From: Arthrobacter sp. MMS18-M83
Lineage (GTDB): Bacteria > Actinomycetota > Actinomycetes > Actinomycetales > Micrococcaceae
Direction: 5' to 3'
DNA length: 64,000 nucleotides
Assembly: GCF_026683955.1 (NCBI RefSeq)
Contig: NZ_CP113343.1
Coordinates: 3,534,001 to 3,598,000 of the forward strand
Part shown: in pieces, positions 9,001 to 22,231 of the stretch
Layout of the letters: each line of letters starts with the position of its first letter
How positions within the stretch are numbered: the first letter of the stretch is position 1
Program-made: the position numbers and the translations under genes
The notes under the pieces: generated by a model
The model's database searches: none
Told to the model about the DNA's origin: nothing
What the model saw: only the letters and a program-made list of their open reading frames with translations

Positions 9001-9550
9001 GACCCGTGACGGCGACCGCCTGATCGACTCCTCCGGCAAGACCCGTTTGTTCGACGGCCGCTCCGGCGAGCCGTTCCCGGACCCGGTCTCCGTGGGCTAC
9101 ATGTACATCCTGAAGCTCCACCACTTGGTGGACGACAAGATCCACGCGCGCTCCACCGGCCCGTACTCCATGATCACGCAGCAGCCGCTGGGTGGTAAGG
9201 CACAGTTCGGTGGCCAGCGCTTCGGTGAAATGGAAGTGTGGGCGCTCGAAGCATACGGCGCTGCCTACACCCTCCAGGAACTGCTGACGATCAAGTCGGA
9301 TGACATCCACGGCCGCGTGAAGGTTTACGAAGCCATCGTCAAGGGCGAGAACATCCCCGAGCCTGGCGTTCCGGAATCCTTCAAGGTCTTGATCAAGGAA
9401 ATGCAGTCGCTGTGCCTGAACGTGGAAGTTCTTTCCACGGATGGTACGACGATCGAAATGCGTGACTCTGATGACGCAGTCTTTACGGCTGCGGAAGAAC
9501 TGGGCATTGATCTGTCTCGCGCAGAGCCCAGCTCCGTAGAAGAGGTCTAA
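6044..9550 (+). CDS. rpoB: DNA-directed RNA polymerase subunit beta
   Basis: The beta subunit forms half of the RNA polymerase active cleft. From TTG 6044 the product has 1168 residues beginning [12 protein letters not shown], the form known from Arthrobacter. GGAAGG is 7 nt upstream; the in-frame GTG at 6029 lies before that RBS. The rifampicin pocket near residues 426-455 reads [13 protein letters not shown] then [14 protein letters not shown]. It has wild-type Asp, His and Ser at the three classical resistance positions, so sensitivity is predicted. Other core motifs are [19 protein letters not shown] and the C-terminal [20 protein letters not shown]. rpoC follows 102 bp later. Confidence 0.98.
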   Translation: MVASSTSNNETANTASTDGATRRLSFAKIHEPLDVPNLLALQTDSFDWLVGNERWQARVAKAVEEGDLSVATTSGLADIFEEISPIEDFQATMSLSFSEPEFADPKYTMAECKDRDATYSAPLYVKAEFMNNNTGEIKQQTVFMGDFPLMTEKGTFVVNGTERVVVSQLVRSPGAYFERTADKTSDKDIFTAKIIPSRGAWFELEIDKRDQVGVRLDRKRKQSVTVLLKALGWTEGQILEEFGQYDSMRATLEKDATETREDALLDIYRKLRPGEPPTVEAAQSLLDNLYFNAKRYDLAKVGRYKINRKLGIDRSLGDKEASVLHVEDIVAMIKFLVALHAGEKTLMGKRDGADHELRVEIDDIDHFGNRRIRAVGELIENQVRTGLSRMERVVRERMTTQDVEAITPQTLINIRPVVAAIKEFFGTSQLSQFMDQNNPLSGLTHKRRLSALGPGGLSRDRAGMEVRDVHPSHYGRMCPIETPEGPNIGLIGSLASYGRINPFGFIETPYRLVSEGVVSDEVQYLTADDEAEVLIAQANAPLDADKKFAEETVLVRARGGGGEPVLVPAGEVQFMDVSPRQMVSVATALIPFLEHDDANRALMGANMQRQAVPLVRSEAPFVGTGMERAAAVDAGDVVIAKKAGVVNEVSADLVTMLNDDGTETSYRINKFARSNQGNCYNHRVLVNEGQRLEVGGIIADGPATDQGELALGKNLLVAFMSWEGHNFEDAIILSQRIVAEDVLSSIHIEEHEIDARDTKLGAEEITRDIPNVSEEVLAGLDERGIIHIGAEVEAGDILVGKVTPKGETELTPEERLLRAIFGEKSREVRDTSLKVPHGESGTVIGVRVFDRDNDDELPPGVNQLVRVYVAAKRKITDGDKLAGRHGNKGVISKILPIEDMPFLADGTPVDIVLNPLGVPGRMNVGQVLETHLGWVAKTGWKIEGEPEWVKNLPNLPRESGQTTVATPVFDGAREEEITGLLDSTNVTRDGDRLIDSSGKTRLFDGRSGEPFPDPVSVGYMYILKLHHLVDDKIHARSTGPYSMITQQPLGGKAQFGGQRFGEMEVWALEAYGAAYTLQELLTIKSDDIHGRVKVYEAIVKGENIPEPGVPESFKVLIKEMQSLCLNVEVLSTDGTTIEMRDSDDAVFTAAEELGIDLSRAEPSSVEEV

Positions 9551-9559
9551 CAGCCGCTT

Positions 9560-9587
9560 TTGGCTGGCGGTGCGAACCGCCAGCCAA
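9560..9587 (+). other. Perfect 12-bp hairpin with GCGA tetraloop between rpoB and rpoC
   Basis: TTGGCTGGCGGT pairs perfectly with ACCGCCAGCCAA around GCGA, a GNRA-type loop, starting 9 bp after the rpoB stop. There is no T-run, so it is not a standard terminator. It may stabilise or process the rpoBC mRNA, or slow the polymerase. Confidence 0.7.
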
Positions 9588-9652
9588 GGCAGCTGCCTCT
9601 TTCCGTAAATCAAGACTTCAGAATTTAGAGAACAAGAGAGAACAGGGACCAT

Positions 9653-13552
<3,900 letters not shown>

Positions 13553-13633
13553 CGGGCACGGCGGGCCCTTTCGTGTCGCGTTCCGCGCCACGTAGGGACC
13601 CTGCCGCCCTGCCCTTAGTCTCCAAGTCAAGGT

Positions 13634-13671
13634 AAGGACCCCGCACTCAGCGAGTGCGGGGTCCTTCCCGT
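13634..13671 (+). terminator. rpoBC terminator
   Basis: A perfect 15-bp stem (AAGGACCCCGCACTC / GAGTGCGGGGTCCTT) with a 3-nt AGC loop. The right arm ends in CCTT and the following bases are CCCGTT, so the U-tract is weak, but the stem is very stable. Confidence 0.75.
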
Positions 13672-13680
13672 TAGGTGCCG

Positions 13681-13709
13681 GACGACGGCGGCCCGCACCC
13701 GCCGTCGTC
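13681..13709. repeat. Second palindrome downstream of rpoC, shares 18 bp with the window start
   Basis: GACGACGGCGG (13681-13691) pairs with CCGCCGTCGTC (13699-13709) around a short loop. The 18-mer ACGACGGCGGCCCGCACC (13682-13699) also occurs at 100-117. This is a candidate dispersed intergenic element. Confidence 0.6.
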
Positions 13710-13730
13710 GTCCTCCGGCCTTACACCCGA

Positions 13731-13760
13731 TTAAGGCCTCAGATCAAGCCATGCTAGAAT
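13731..13760 (+). promoter_or_regulatory. Candidate promoter of the rpsL operon
   Basis: TTAAGG (13731-13736), an 18-bp spacer and TAGAAT (13755-13760). The -10 is good and the -35 weak. Confidence 0.4.
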
Positions 13761-14001
13761 TTTGGTAATTGTTCTGTGTGGCAGTGGATGAAGGCCGCCG
13801 CAGCATCATTTCGGTTTTGTTCTCATGATGCTTCGGTGGTGCCTGTTTCCGGGTTGCGGGCTACGTGCGCAACGAATGCCGCACTTTTGCACGCCCACTG
13901 GATCTTCGGACCAGGGCTACAGGGACAACGCCAAAGCTCTCACGCAATCACAGGCTAACGCTTGGGCGCGGGGCAGAGATCAACCAACGGAGAACACGAA
14001 A
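13761..14001 (+). other. rpsL leader, untranslated
   Basis: These are the last 241 bp of the 449-bp gap between rpoC and rpsL. An open frame runs through it into rpsL (ATG 13825), but its translation is unlike any S12 N terminus, so it is treated as a leader. GGAGAACACGAAA precedes the GTG start of rpsL. No further element is recognised. Confidence 0.5.
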
Positions 14002-14376
14002 GTGCCTACGATTAACCAGCTGGTCCGCAAGGGCCGCACGCCTAAGGTCTCCAAGACCAAGGCTCCCGCGCTTAAGGGCAGCCCGATGCGCCGCGGTGTT
14101 TGCACCCGCGTTTACACGACCACCCCGAAGAAGCCGAACTCGGCTCTGCGTAAGGTTGCACGTGTGCGCCTCAACGGTGGCGTTGAAGTTACCGCCTACA
14201 TCCCCGGTGTTGGCCACAACCTCCAGGAGCACTCCATCGTGCTCGTCCGCGGTGGTCGCGTGAAGGACCTCCCGGGTGTCCGTTACAAGATCGTCCGTGG
14301 TGCCCTCGATACCCAGGGTGTCAAGAACCGCAAGCAGGCCCGCAGCCGCTACGGCGCAAAGATGGAGAAGAAGTAA
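14002..14376 (+). CDS. rpsL: 30S ribosomal protein S12
   Basis: S12 sits at the decoding centre. From GTG 14002 the product has 124 residues ([15 protein letters not shown] at the N terminus after Met), the standard length. The two streptomycin-related loops read [14 protein letters not shown] and [16 protein letters not shown], with both key lysines unchanged, so a streptomycin-sensitive ribosome is predicted. rpsG begins one base after the stop, in the canonical str operon order rpsL-rpsG-fusA-tuf. Confidence 0.97.
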   Translation: MPTINQLVRKGRTPKVSKTKAPALKGSPMRRGVCTRVYTTTPKKPNSALRKVARVRLNGGVEVTAYIPGVGHNLQEHSIVLVRGGRVKDLPGVRYKIVRGALDTQGVKNRKQARSRYGAKMEKK

Positions 14377-14377
14377 T

Positions 14378-14848
14378 ATGCCTCGCAAGGGTCCGGCCCC
14401 GAAGCGGCCGCTAGTTTCCGATCCCGTTTACGGTTCCCCGTTGGTCACCCAGCTGATCAACAAGGTTCTGATTGACGGCAAGAAGTCCACCGCAGAGCGC
14501 ATCGTTTACGGCGCCCTCGAAGGTGCACGCGCCAAGTCCGGTGGCGACCCCGTTGCCGCCCTCAAGAAGGCCATGGACAACGTCAAGCCTTCCCTCGAGG
14601 TTCGCTCCCGCCGTGTCGGTGGCGCAACCTACCAGGTTCCGGTTGAGGTCAAGCCGGGCCGCTCCACTGCCCTCGCTCTGCGTTGGCTGGTTGGCTACTC
14701 CAAGGCCCGCCGCGAGAAGACGATGACCGAGCGCCTCCAGAACGAAATCCTGGATGCGTCCAACGGTCTCGGTGCCGCTGTGAAGCGTCGCGAAGACACC
14801 CACAAGATGGCCGAGTCGAACAAGGCCTTCGCACACTACCGCTGGTAA
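14378..14848 (+). CDS. rpsG: 30S ribosomal protein S7
   Basis: S7 nucleates assembly of the 30S head and contacts E-site tRNA. The 156-residue product begins [19 protein letters not shown] and shows [19 protein letters not shown] near residue 85 and the [24 protein letters not shown] end. It starts a single base after rpsL, so translation is coupled. A stable hairpin follows in the gap to fusA. Confidence 0.97.
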   Translation: MPRKGPAPKRPLVSDPVYGSPLVTQLINKVLIDGKKSTAERIVYGALEGARAKSGGDPVAALKKAMDNVKPSLEVRSRRVGGATYQVPVEVKPGRSTALALRWLVGYSKARREKTMTERLQNEILDASNGLGAAVKRREDTHKMAESNKAFAHYRW

Positions 14849-14860
14849 AACTTCCCGTAC

Positions 14861-14885
14861 GCCGCCGGCTCCCTGAGCTGGCGGC
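14861..14885 (+). other. Hairpin between rpsG and fusA
   Basis: GCCGCCGGCTC pairs with GAGCTGGCGGC across a 3-nt loop with one G-U pair. No T-run follows, so it is probably an mRNA structural or processing element rather than a terminator. Confidence 0.55.
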
Positions 14886-14916
14886 GAACGTGTAGTCCAT
14901 CCGAAAGGGAGACACC

Positions 14917-17031
14917 GTGGCACAGGACGTGCTTACCGACCTTAGCAAGGTCCGCAACATCGGCATCATGGCCCACATCGATGCCGGCAAGACCACCACC
15001 ACCGAGCGCATTCTGTTTTACACAGGTGTGAACCACAAGATCGGCGAAACGCACGACGGCGCTTCGACGACTGACTGGATGGAACAGGAAAAGGAACGCG
15101 GCATCACCATCACGTCTGCCGCCGTGACTTGCTTCTGGGACAAGAACCAGATCAACATCATCGACACCCCGGGCCACGTGGACTTCACGGTTGAGGTTGA
15201 GCGCTCCTTGCGCGTCCTCGACGGCGCTGTTGCTGTCTTCGATGGCAAGGAAGGCGTTGAGCCGCAGTCCGAGACTGTTTGGCGCCAGGCCGACAAGTAC
15301 AACGTGCCGCGTATCTGCTTCGTCAACAAGATGGACAAGCTCGGTGCTGACTTCTACTTCACCGTAGACACCATCATCAGCCGCCTCGGCGCCAAGCCGC
15401 TGGTTCTCCAGCTGCCGATCGGTGCAGAGAACGACTTCGTCGGCGTCGTGGATCTCCTTGAGATGCGCGCCCTGGTGTGGCCGGGCGATGCCAAGGGTGA
15501 CGTCACCATGGGTGCCAAGTACGAAGTCCAGGAGATCCCCGCTGATCTCCAGGCCAAGGCCGAGGAATACCGCGCGCAGCTCGTTGAGACTGTTGCCGAG
15601 GCTTCCGAGGAACTCATGGAAAAGTACCTCGACGGTGAAGAACTCACTGTCGAGGAGCTCAAGGCCGGCATCCGCAAGATGACCATCAACTCTGAGCTCT
15701 ACCCGGTTCTCTGTGGTTCTGCTTTCAAGAACCGTGGCGTACAGCCGATGCTGGATGCTGTTGTTGACTTCCTGCCGAACCCGCTCGACGTCCCGCCAAT
15801 GGTCGGTCACGACCCGCGCGACGAAGAGAAGGAACTCACCCGCAAGCCTTCTGCCGAGGAGCCGTTCTCGGCCCTCGCGTTCAAGATTGCCGCGCACCCG
15901 TTCTTCGGTCAGCTCACCTTCATCCGCGTGTACTCCGGTCACGTGGAAGCAGGCGCCCAGGTGGTCAACTCCACCAAGGGCAAGAAGGAGCGCATCGGAA
16001 AGCTGTTCCAGATGCACGCCAACAAGGAAATGCCTGTTGAAGGCGCTACCGCCGGCCACATCTACGCGGCTATCGGTCTGAAGGACACCACCACGGGCGA
16101 CACCCTGTGCGACTCCGCCAACCAGATCGTCCTCGAGTCCATGAGCTTCCCGGAGCCCGTGATCTCGGTTGCCATCGAGCCGAACACCAAGGGTGACCAG
16201 GAGAAGCTCTCCACGGCCATCCAGAAGCTCTCCGCTGAGGACCCGACCTTCCAGGTCTCCCTCAACGAGGACACCGGTCAGACCATCATCGCCGGCATGG
16301 GCGAACTCCACCTGGACATCCTGGTGGACCGCATGCGCCGCGAATTCAAGGTCGAGGCAAACGTCGGCAAGCCGCAGGTTGCTTACCGCGAAACCATCAA
16401 ACGCGCTGTGGAGCGTCACGACTACACGCACAAGAAGCAGACCGGTGGTTCGGGTCAGTTCGCAAAGATCCAGATCGCTATCGAGCCGATGGACACCGCC
16501 GACGGCGAGCTCTACGCGTTCGAGAACAAGGTCACCGGTGGCCGCGTGCCCCGCGAGTACATCCCGTCCGTTGACGCGGGCATCCAGGATGCACTCAACG
16601 ACGGCGTTCTGGCCGGCTACCCGGTTGTCGGCATCAAGGCCACGCTGATTGACGGCGCGTACCACGATGTTGACTCCTCGGAAATGGCGTTCAAGATCGC
16701 GGGCCGTATGGCTTTCAAGGAAGCTGCACGCAAGGCGAACCCTGTTCTGCTCGAACCGCTGATGGATGTTGAGGTCCGCACCCCTGAGGAATACATGGGT
16801 GAAGTTATTGGTGACCTGAACTCCCGTCGTGGCCAGATGCAGTCCATGGAAGATGCCGCTGGCGTCAAGGTGATCCGTGCGCACGTTCCGCTGTCCGGCA
16901 TGTTCGGCTACATCGGTGACCTGCGTTCGAAGACCCAGGGCCGCGCTGTGTACTCCATGACGTTCAACAGCTACGCCGAGGTCCCGAAGGCAGTTGCCGA
17001 CGAGATCATCCAGAAGAACCGCGGCGAGTAA
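14917..17031 (+). CDS. fusA: Elongation factor G
   Basis: EF-G is the GTPase that drives ribosomal translocation. The 704-residue product has the G1 loop [11 protein letters not shown] at residues 19-29, then DTPGHVDF (G3) and NKMDKLGAD (G4). Domain IV carries [19 protein letters not shown], and the C terminus has [15 protein letters not shown]. It starts at GTG 14917 with GAAAGGGAGA upstream. It is third in the str operon. Confidence 0.98.
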   Translation: MAQDVLTDLSKVRNIGIMAHIDAGKTTTTERILFYTGVNHKIGETHDGASTTDWMEQEKERGITITSAAVTCFWDKNQINIIDTPGHVDFTVEVERSLRVLDGAVAVFDGKEGVEPQSETVWRQADKYNVPRICFVNKMDKLGADFYFTVDTIISRLGAKPLVLQLPIGAENDFVGVVDLLEMRALVWPGDAKGDVTMGAKYEVQEIPADLQAKAEEYRAQLVETVAEASEELMEKYLDGEELTVEELKAGIRKMTINSELYPVLCGSAFKNRGVQPMLDAVVDFLPNPLDVPPMVGHDPRDEEKELTRKPSAEEPFSALAFKIAAHPFFGQLTFIRVYSGHVEAGAQVVNSTKGKKERIGKLFQMHANKEMPVEGATAGHIYAAIGLKDTTTGDTLCDSANQIVLESMSFPEPVISVAIEPNTKGDQEKLSTAIQKLSAEDPTFQVSLNEDTGQTIIAGMGELHLDILVDRMRREFKVEANVGKPQVAYRETIKRAVERHDYTHKKQTGGSGQFAKIQIAIEPMDTADGELYAFENKVTGGRVPREYIPSVDAGIQDALNDGVLAGYPVVGIKATLIDGAYHDVDSSEMAFKIAGRMAFKEAARKANPVLLEPLMDVEVRTPEEYMGEVIGDLNSRRGQMQSMEDAAGVKVIRAHVPLSGMFGYIGDLRSKTQGRAVYSMTFNSYAEVPKAVADEIIQKNRGE

Positions 17032-17049
17032 TCACCGACGGAAAATCCA

Positions 17050-17079
17050 GGATGCTGGCCCGGTTCCGGGAAAGCATCC
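17050..17079 (+). other. Two-tier palindrome between fusA and tuf
   Basis: GGATGCT / AGCATCC form the outer stem and CCCGG / CCGGG the inner one, with GG/AA mismatches between them. It lies 19 bp after the fusA stop and lacks a T-run. It may partly uncouple fusA from tuf transcription. Confidence 0.5.
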
Positions 17080-17169
17080 AGTGCAGGTGGCTGGGACGTG
17101 GCCCAGGCCCCGTTCCGGCCCCTGTACGAACAGACTCCAGGAACCAGCATTGGCCCCTGAATCTGCAAT

Positions 17170-17199
17170 TTCACCAAAACCAAAGCCCCCAAGTAGACT
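17170..17199 (+). promoter_or_regulatory. Candidate tuf promoter
   Basis: TTCACC (17170-17175), an 18-bp spacer and TAGACT (17194-17199), 69 bp before the tuf start. It would give tuf an extra dedicated promoter inside the str operon, in keeping with the large amounts of EF-Tu cells need. Confidence 0.5.
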
Positions 17200-17268
17200 T
17201 GCTGGAGTTTCTGCCGCGAAAAGCGCGGCCGAGGAGCAACTCACTTGAAATCGTTCTAGGAGGAACCT

Positions 17269-18459
17269 GTGGCAAAGGCAAAGTTCGAGCGGACTAAGCC
17301 GCACGTCAACATCGGCACCATTGGTCACGTTGACCACGGTAAGACGACGCTGACTGCCGCCATTTCCAAGGTGCTGTACGACAAGTACCCCACTCTCAAC
17401 GAGCAGCGCGACTTCGCGTCGATTGACTCTGCTCCGGAAGAGCGCCAGCGTGGTATTACCATCAACATCTCCCACGTTGAGTACCAGACCGAGAAGCGCC
17501 ACTACGCACACGTAGACGCTCCGGGTCACGCTGACTACATCAAGAACATGATCACCGGTGCTGCCCAGATGGACGGTGCGATCCTCGTGGTTGCCGCCAC
17601 TGACGGCCCGATGGCTCAGACCCGCGAGCACGTTCTGCTCGCCCGCCAGGTTGGTGTCCCCTACCTGCTGGTCGCGTTGAACAAGTCGGACATGGTCGAC
17701 GACGAAGAGCTTCTCGACCTCGTTGAAATGGAAGTTCGCGAGCTGCTCAGCGCTCAGGGCTTCGATGGCGACGACGCTCCGGTTGTGCGTGTTTCCGGCC
17801 TCAAGGCACTCGAAGGCGACCCGGTTTGGGTCAAGTCCGTCGAGGACCTCATGGAAGCTGTCGACAACTCGGTTCCGGACCCCGTACGTGACCGTGACAA
17901 GCCGTTCCTGATGCCGATCGAAGACGTCTTCACGATCACCGGTCGTGGCACCGTTGTTACGGGTCGCGCCGAGCGCGGTACCCTCGCGATCAACTCTGAG
18001 GTTGAAATCGTTGGTATCCGTCCGATCCAGAAGACCACCGTTACTGGTATCGAGATGTTCCACAAGCAGCTCGACGAAGCATGGGCCGGCGAGAACTGTG
18101 GCCTCCTGCTCCGCGGTCTGAAGCGCGACGACGTCGAGCGCGGCCAGGTTGTCGTCAAGCCGGGTTCCATCACCCCGCACACCGACTTCGAGGCCAACGT
18201 CTACATCCTTTCCAAGGACGAAGGCGGACGTCACAACCCGTTCTACTCGAACTACCGCCCGCAGTTCTACTTCCGTACCACGGACGTAACCGGCGTTATC
18301 ACCCTGCCGGAAGGCACGGAAATGGTTATGCCTGGCGACAACACTGAGATGACCGTTGAGCTCATCCAGCCGATCGCTATGGAAGAGGGCCTCGGCTTCG
18401 CAATCCGTGAAGGTGGCCGCACCGTTGGTTCGGGACGTGTCACCAAGATCATCAAGTAG
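17269..18459 (+). CDS. tuf: Elongation factor Tu
   Basis: EF-Tu delivers aminoacyl-tRNA to the ribosome. The 396-residue product has [11 protein letters not shown] at residues 19-29, [12 protein letters not shown] (G3) and NKSDMVDD (G4). The C-terminal domain ends [18 protein letters not shown] 17269 is preceded by the near-perfect RBS AGGAGGA. It is the last gene of the str operon and is followed by two hairpins. Confidence 0.98.
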   Translation: MAKAKFERTKPHVNIGTIGHVDHGKTTLTAAISKVLYDKYPTLNEQRDFASIDSAPEERQRGITINISHVEYQTEKRHYAHVDAPGHADYIKNMITGAAQMDGAILVVAATDGPMAQTREHVLLARQVGVPYLLVALNKSDMVDDEELLDLVEMEVRELLSAQGFDGDDAPVVRVSGLKALEGDPVWVKSVEDLMEAVDNSVPDPVRDRDKPFLMPIEDVFTITGRGTVVTGRAERGTLAINSEVEIVGIRPIQKTTVTGIEMFHKQLDEAWAGENCGLLLRGLKRDDVERGQVVVKPGSITPHTDFEANVYILSKDEGGRHNPFYSNYRPQFYFRTTDVTGVITLPEGTEMVMPGDNTEMTVELIQPIAMEEGLGFAIREGGRTVGSGRVTKIIK

Positions 18460-18483
18460 TTTCTACTTGTAGATCGGTGAAGT

Positions 18484-18553
18484 ACCGGCCGCCTGGCGGC
18501 CGGTAGCAAACCAAAGAAGAACCCCGTCACTTTCGTGGCGGGGTTCTTCTTTG
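18484..18553 (+). terminator. tuf terminator, tandem hairpins
   Basis: A first stem ACCGGCCGCC / GGCGGCCGGT (18484-18504) is followed by a second, AAAGAAGAACCCCG / CGGGGTTCTTCTTT (18513-18552), with an inner CAC/GTG extension and a terminal T-rich tract. The second is a textbook intrinsic terminator. Confidence 0.9.
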
Positions 18554-18656
18554 CCGCCGCTTATCTATCGAATAGACAAACGGCAAATCCGCCTCCATTA
18601 GGGGGACTCACCAGGACCGCGCCCTGATAACGTTGCCTCCAGAGGAGGAGTGCGGA

Positions 18657-18803
18657 ATGGAATGGCTCATTTTTCTCATCGTGGTTGTTGTAGTGGTGGT
18701 CGGGATCTTCTGGGGAAGAAGTACTTCCGCCGCGAGATCGAGCGTGCCAAGCGAATCAACCGGTCGAACAAGAAGGAATGATTTAACACGATCGGTCTAT
18801 TGA
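18657..18803 (+). CDS. Small single-pass membrane protein, probably frameshifted
   Basis: An ATG with a strong RBS (AGAGGAGG, 7-8 nt upstream) opens a 48-codon frame. Its first 20 residues are one hydrophobic helix (MEWLIFLIVVVVVVVGIFWG). After the helix the frame gives Ser/Arg/Thr-rich sequence to a TGA at 18801. In another frame the DNA right after the helix reads KKYFRREIERAKR, then Lys-rich sequence to a TGA at 18779-18781. That is a natural cytosolic tail for such a protein. Adding one G to TGGGGAAG (18711-18718) joins the two, giving 41 residues. I do not recognise the family. Whether it is real rests on the RBS and the helix. Confidence 0.5.
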   Translation: MEWLIFLIVVVVVVVGIFWGRSTSAARSSVPSESTGRTRRNDLTRSVY

Positions 18804-18815
18804 ACAGACTGTCGA

Positions 18816-20243
18816 TCAGCTTTGGCGCGCCCTGCTCAAAGACCGGTACCAATAGAACGAGTCCTTGGGGGTTCTTTCGAGGGTGTCGAAGTCCACATGC
18901 ACCAGCCCGAAGCGCTGTGAGTATCCGGCGGCCCATTCGAAGTTGTCCAGCAACGTCCACACGTAGTAGCCAAGAAGTTCGACGTCGTGGGCGATCCCAC
19001 CGGGCGCGGTGGCCCGCAATGCCTGGCCAAGGTGCGAAGCGAGATAGCTGATGCGGTCAGAGTCGTGAACAGGCCCCGGGGGGTGGTCCGGCTCCGGGAA
19101 GCTCGCACCGCTTTCTGTGATGAACAGGGGAGGTAGTGCCGCCCCGTAGCGGTCCTTTAGCTCCCGCAGCAGGATTCCGAGGTGTTCGGGTGCCACCGGC
19201 CAACCAAATCCCGTGGTTTCATATTCGGGGAAGGCCGCCAGGTGGAACGGGAGCTTGGCCAGCATGTCGGAGTTGTTGCCCGGCGTGCTTGCGTCGCCGC
19301 GGCCAGAAGCGACCTTGACGGGGTAGTAATAGTTCACGCCGTAGAAGTCCAACGGCTGGTGGATCGTCTTGAGGTCCTCGTCCCGGACGTTGCCCAGGGC
19401 CCGGAACCACGGTTTCACTTGCAGCGGGGGCTTCGGGTATCTCCCCAAGAGGATGGGATCGGCATAAACCCGGTTGAAGATGAGGTCGAAAGCCTTCGCC
19501 ATGAGGCGGTCCGTGAGTCTCTTAGTCGCAGGCTGGACTGGCGAGTGCACGTTGGCCACACCAACGGTTCCCGCAACGCCGGCGGCACGCAAGGCCTGGA
19601 CAGCCAATCCATGCCCCAATAACTGATGGTGGGCGGCAGGAAGGGCATCGAAGAGCAGCCGCCTGCCGGGCGCATGGACGCCAAGGGCATAGCCTTGCAG
19701 AGCGACCGAAACGGGTTCGTTCAGGGTGACCCACTGGGCCACGCGGTCGCCGAAGCGGCCTGCGGCCGCAGCGGAATATTCGGCGAACCGCTCCGCCGTC
19801 GCACGATTCAACCAGCCGCCGTCGTGCTCCAACGGCAGGGGAGTGTCCCAATGGTAGAGGGTCACCATAGGGGAGATCCCGGCCTTCAGGAGCTTGTCGA
19901 TCAGGCGGTCGTAGAAGTCCAGGCCCTGCTGGTTGATGGGTCCCTTGCCGCCTGGTTGGATCCGGGGCCAGGAGAGGGAGAACCGGTAGGAATCCACGCC
20001 GAGGTCCTGCATGAGGGCTATGTCCTCGTCCGCCCGGTTGTAGTGGTCGCAGGCGACTGCGGGGGAGTGCCCGTCGATGATGGCTCCAGGCTTTTCGGCG
20101 AACGCATCCCAACCAGATGGTCCCCGTCCGTCCGCCGTGAGCGAGCCCTCGATCTGGAAAGCCGCCGCCGCGACTCCCAAGGTGAAGGCTGGCCGGATGC
20201 GACTGGCGAGGTCTTCCACCATGGCAGCATCTTGGACGGTCAT
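18816..20243 (-). CDS. Glycoside hydrolase family 1 beta-glucosidase
   Basis: A cytosolic GH1 enzyme of 475 residues that cleaves beta-glucosides or related disaccharides by a retaining mechanism. The acid/base Glu is in TLNEP (about residue 176) and the nucleophile Glu in FITESGASF (about residue 377; most relatives read TENG). The N terminus LGVAAAAFQIEGS and the C-terminal WTLLDNFEWAAGYSQRFGL are family hallmarks. There is no signal peptide. The ATG at 20243 lies 6 nt from a good -10 box, suggesting a leaderless mRNA. No transporter or regulator gene is adjacent. It is transcribed away from the S10 cluster. Confidence 0.92.
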   Translation of the reverse strand: MTVQDAAMVEDLASRIRPAFTLGVAAAAFQIEGSLTADGRGPSGWDAFAEKPGAIIDGHSPAVACDHYNRADEDIALMQDLGVDSYRFSLSWPRIQPGGKGPINQQGLDFYDRLIDKLLKAGISPMVTLYHWDTPLPLEHDGGWLNRATAERFAEYSAAAAGRFGDRVAQWVTLNEPVSVALQGYALGVHAPGRRLLFDALPAAHHQLLGHGLAVQALRAAGVAGTVGVANVHSPVQPATKRLTDRLMAKAFDLIFNRVYADPILLGRYPKPPLQVKPWFRALGNVRDEDLKTIHQPLDFYGVNYYYPVKVASGRGDASTPGNNSDMLAKLPFHLAAFPEYETTGFGWPVAPEHLGILLRELKDRYGAALPPLFITESGASFPEPDHPPGPVHDSDRISYLASHLGQALRATAPGGIAHDVELLGYYVWTLLDNFEWAAGYSQRFGLVHVDFDTLERTPKDSFYWYRSLSRARQS

Positions 20244-20249
20244 CCCCCT

Positions 20250-20278
20250 ATCATCCTGACGCTATGAGCCGATTGCAA
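20250..20278 (-). promoter_or_regulatory. Candidate leaderless promoter of the GH1 gene
   Basis: On the minus strand TTGCAA (20278-20273), a 17-bp spacer and GATGAT (20255-20250) are followed 6 nt later by the ATG at 20243. The spacing places transcription start at the start codon. Confidence 0.5.
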
Positions 20279-20296
20279 TGGTCATTGGGAATCCGA

Positions 20297-20326
20297 TTGG
20301 CTTATGCTGGGGAATTCCGGCATACT
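20297..20326 (+). promoter_or_regulatory. Candidate S10 operon promoter
   Basis: TTGGCT (20297-20302), an 18-bp spacer and CATACT (20321-20326). It lies about 305 bp before rpsJ, diverging from the GH1 promoter. Confidence 0.5.
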
Positions 20327-20631
20327 AGGTGAGTTGTTCAAGCGCTTCTTCGTGTCCCGATCCGGATAATGCCGGGTGTCAGGGTCCAAGCTGAAGCCCA
20401 AACATAACCCAGATCCCCAAGGAATGCGGACGAGTGTGCGTGGAAATCGCGACACGCCCGACCGCGGGGGTCGGTTACACCGGCAAGTTGAGGAACCCGG
20501 ATCCCTCCGGATTCAGCTTGTGCGGCGGGTGGTAGTACTACTTCAAATGCTTCGGCAGCCACATACAACACTTAAGTGAACAGGGCAGCCCTTATTCGAG
20601 GGAAGCACAGACTGAAAGAGAGTCAGGCGAC
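20327..20631 (+). other. S10 operon leader, about 300 nt untranslated
   Basis: The leader holds at least one clear hairpin (CCGACC / GGTCGG at 20458-20474) and further GC-rich inverted segments around GGATCC. Long structured leaders of S10 operons are L4 targets in E. coli; here regulation is only inferred. No protein-coding gene is visible. A ribosome binding site (AAAGAGAG) precedes rpsJ. Confidence 0.45.
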
Positions 20632-20940
20632 ATGGCGGGACAAAAAATCCGCATCCGGCTGAAGTCATATGACCACGAGGTCATTGATGTTTCAGCGCGG
20701 AAGATCGTTGAGACGGTCACGCGCGCAGGCGCAACGGTAGTAGGCCCCGTGCCGCTGCCCACGGAGAAGAACATCTACTGCGTGATCCGCTCTCCGCACA
20801 AGTACAAGGACAGCCGTGAGCACTTTGAAATGCGTACTCACAAGCGTCTGATCGACATCATCGACCCCACGCCCAAGGCTGTCGACTCGCTTATGCGTCT
20901 CGACCTGCCGGCCGACGTGAACATCGAAATCAAGCTGTAG
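20632..20940 (+). CDS. rpsJ: 30S ribosomal protein S10
   Basis: S10 is a 30S head protein that doubles as NusE in antitermination. The 102-residue product begins [19 protein letters not shown] and carries [22 protein letters not shown] and [12 protein letters not shown], all family signatures. It is the first gene of the S10 cluster; rplC follows 18 bp later. Confidence 0.98.
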   Translation: MAGQKIRIRLKSYDHEVIDVSARKIVETVTRAGATVVGPVPLPTEKNIYCVIRSPHKYKDSREHFEMRTHKRLIDIIDPTPKAVDSLMRLDLPADVNIEIKL

Positions 20941-20958
20941 GGAGGTGCTGAGAAAACT

Positions 20959-21609
20959 ATGACCGCAACCCGTAACGTAAAGGGCCTGCTGGGCACGAAG
21001 CTCGGCATGACCCAGGTCTGGGACGAGAACAACAAGCTCATCCCGGTAACTGTCGTCCAGGCTGACTCCAACGTCATCACCCAGCTGCGCAACGCAGAGA
21101 CCGATGGCTATGTCGCCGTTCAGATCGGCTACGGCCAGATCGATCCCCGCAAGGTCACCAAGCCGCTGGCTGGTCACTTTGAAAAGGCTGGCGTAACTCC
21201 TCGCCGCCACGTCGTCGAACTGCGCACTGCAGACGCCGCGTCTTACGAACTGGGCCAGGAGCTTTCTGTTGAGCTCTTCGAAGCCGGTCAGAAGATCGAC
21301 GTCGTCGGCACCAGCAAGGGCAAAGGCTTCGCCGGTGTTATGAAGCGTCACGGCTTCCACGGTGTTGGAGCCTCCCACGGTGCGCACAAGAACCACCGCA
21401 AGCCCGGTTCCATCGGTGGCGCATCCACCCCGAGCCGCGTCTTCAAGGGTCTGAAAATGGCCGGCCGCATGGGCGCAGAACGTCACACTACGCTGAACCT
21501 CACGGTTCACGCTGTTGACGTTGAGAAGTCGCTGCTCCTTATCAAGGGCGCCGTTCCCGGTGCCCGCGGCCAGGTCGTCCTCGTACGCACCGCCGTGAAG
21601 GGAGCCTAG
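20959..21609 (+). CDS. rplC: 50S ribosomal protein L3
   Basis: L3 reaches the peptidyl transferase centre with a long loop. The 216-residue product has [16 protein letters not shown] at the N terminus and the loop signature [13 protein letters not shown] with [14 protein letters not shown] at residues about 117-155. GGAGGTGCTGAG precedes the ATG. It is co-transcribed with rpsJ and rplD. Confidence 0.98.
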   Translation: MTATRNVKGLLGTKLGMTQVWDENNKLIPVTVVQADSNVITQLRNAETDGYVAVQIGYGQIDPRKVTKPLAGHFEKAGVTPRRHVVELRTADAASYELGQELSVELFEAGQKIDVVGTSKGKGFAGVMKRHGFHGVGASHGAHKNHRKPGSIGGASTPSRVFKGLKMAGRMGAERHTTLNLTVHAVDVEKSLLLIKGAVPGARGQVVLVRTAVKGA

Positions 21610-21613
21610 TTCA

Positions 21614-22231
21614 ATGACTAGCACTGTCAAGGTAGACCTGCCTGCAGAGATCTTCGACGTCCAGACCAACGTGCCGCTGCTGCACCAGGTCGTCGTCGCA
21701 CAGCTCGCTGCTGCTCGCCAGGGTACCCACAAGACCAAGACCCGCGCCGAAGTTTCCGGAGCTGGCCGCAAGCCGTTCAAGCAGAAGGGCACCGGCCGCG
21801 CCCGTCAGGGTTCCATCCGTGCTCCTCACATGACCGGTGGTGGCATTGTCCACGGCCCGACGCCGCGTGACTACAGCCAGCGCACCCCCAAGAAGATGAA
21901 GGCTGCCGCATTGCGTGGCGCCCTGTCTGACCGCGCCCGTAACGGTCGCATTCACGTCATTGCCGATCTGGTCGCGGGCACCAAGCCCTCCTCCAAGGAA
22001 GCACTGGCCGCGCTGAAGTCAGTCTCCGAGCGCAAGAACCTGCTCGTTGTTATCGAGCGCGCCAACGATGTTGCGGCACTGTCCGTGCGCAACCTCACAG
22101 ATGTTCACGTTCTGTACGCAGACCAGCTGAACACCTACGACGTGCTGGTTGCCGACGACGTGGTCTTCACCAAGGCTGCTTTCGAGGCTTTCATCGCTGA
22201 CAAGGCAAAGAACGAGGAGGATGCCAAGTGA
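21614..22231 (+). CDS. rplD: 50S ribosomal protein L4
   Basis: L4 binds 23S rRNA and lines the exit tunnel. The 205-residue product contains the tunnel loop [19 protein letters not shown] at residues about 48-66, followed by [10 protein letters not shown]. It starts 4 bp after rplC; its stop overlaps the GTG of rplW. In E. coli L4 represses its own operon; nothing here proves that for this organism. Confidence 0.98.
   Translation: MTSTVKVDLPAEIFDVQTNVPLLHQVVVAQLAAARQGTHKTKTRAEVSGAGRKPFKQKGTGRARQGSIRAPHMTGGGIVHGPTPRDYSQRTPKKMKAAALRGALSDRARNGRIHVIADLVAGTKPSSKEALAALKSVSERKNLLVVIERANDVAALSVRNLTDVHVLYADQLNTYDVLVADDVVFTKAAFEAFIADKAKNEEDAK

Noticed and set aside
13825..14001. N-terminal extension of rpsL to an upstream ATG
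   Set aside because: S12 has a conserved N terminus that starts at GTG 14002. The extension is Cys/Gly-rich and unrelated.
14836..16884. 682-codon open frame on the minus strand opposite fusA
   Set aside because: It is an antisense shadow of a highly biased, high-GC gene. Its translation has no domain character and the plus strand encodes complete EF-G.
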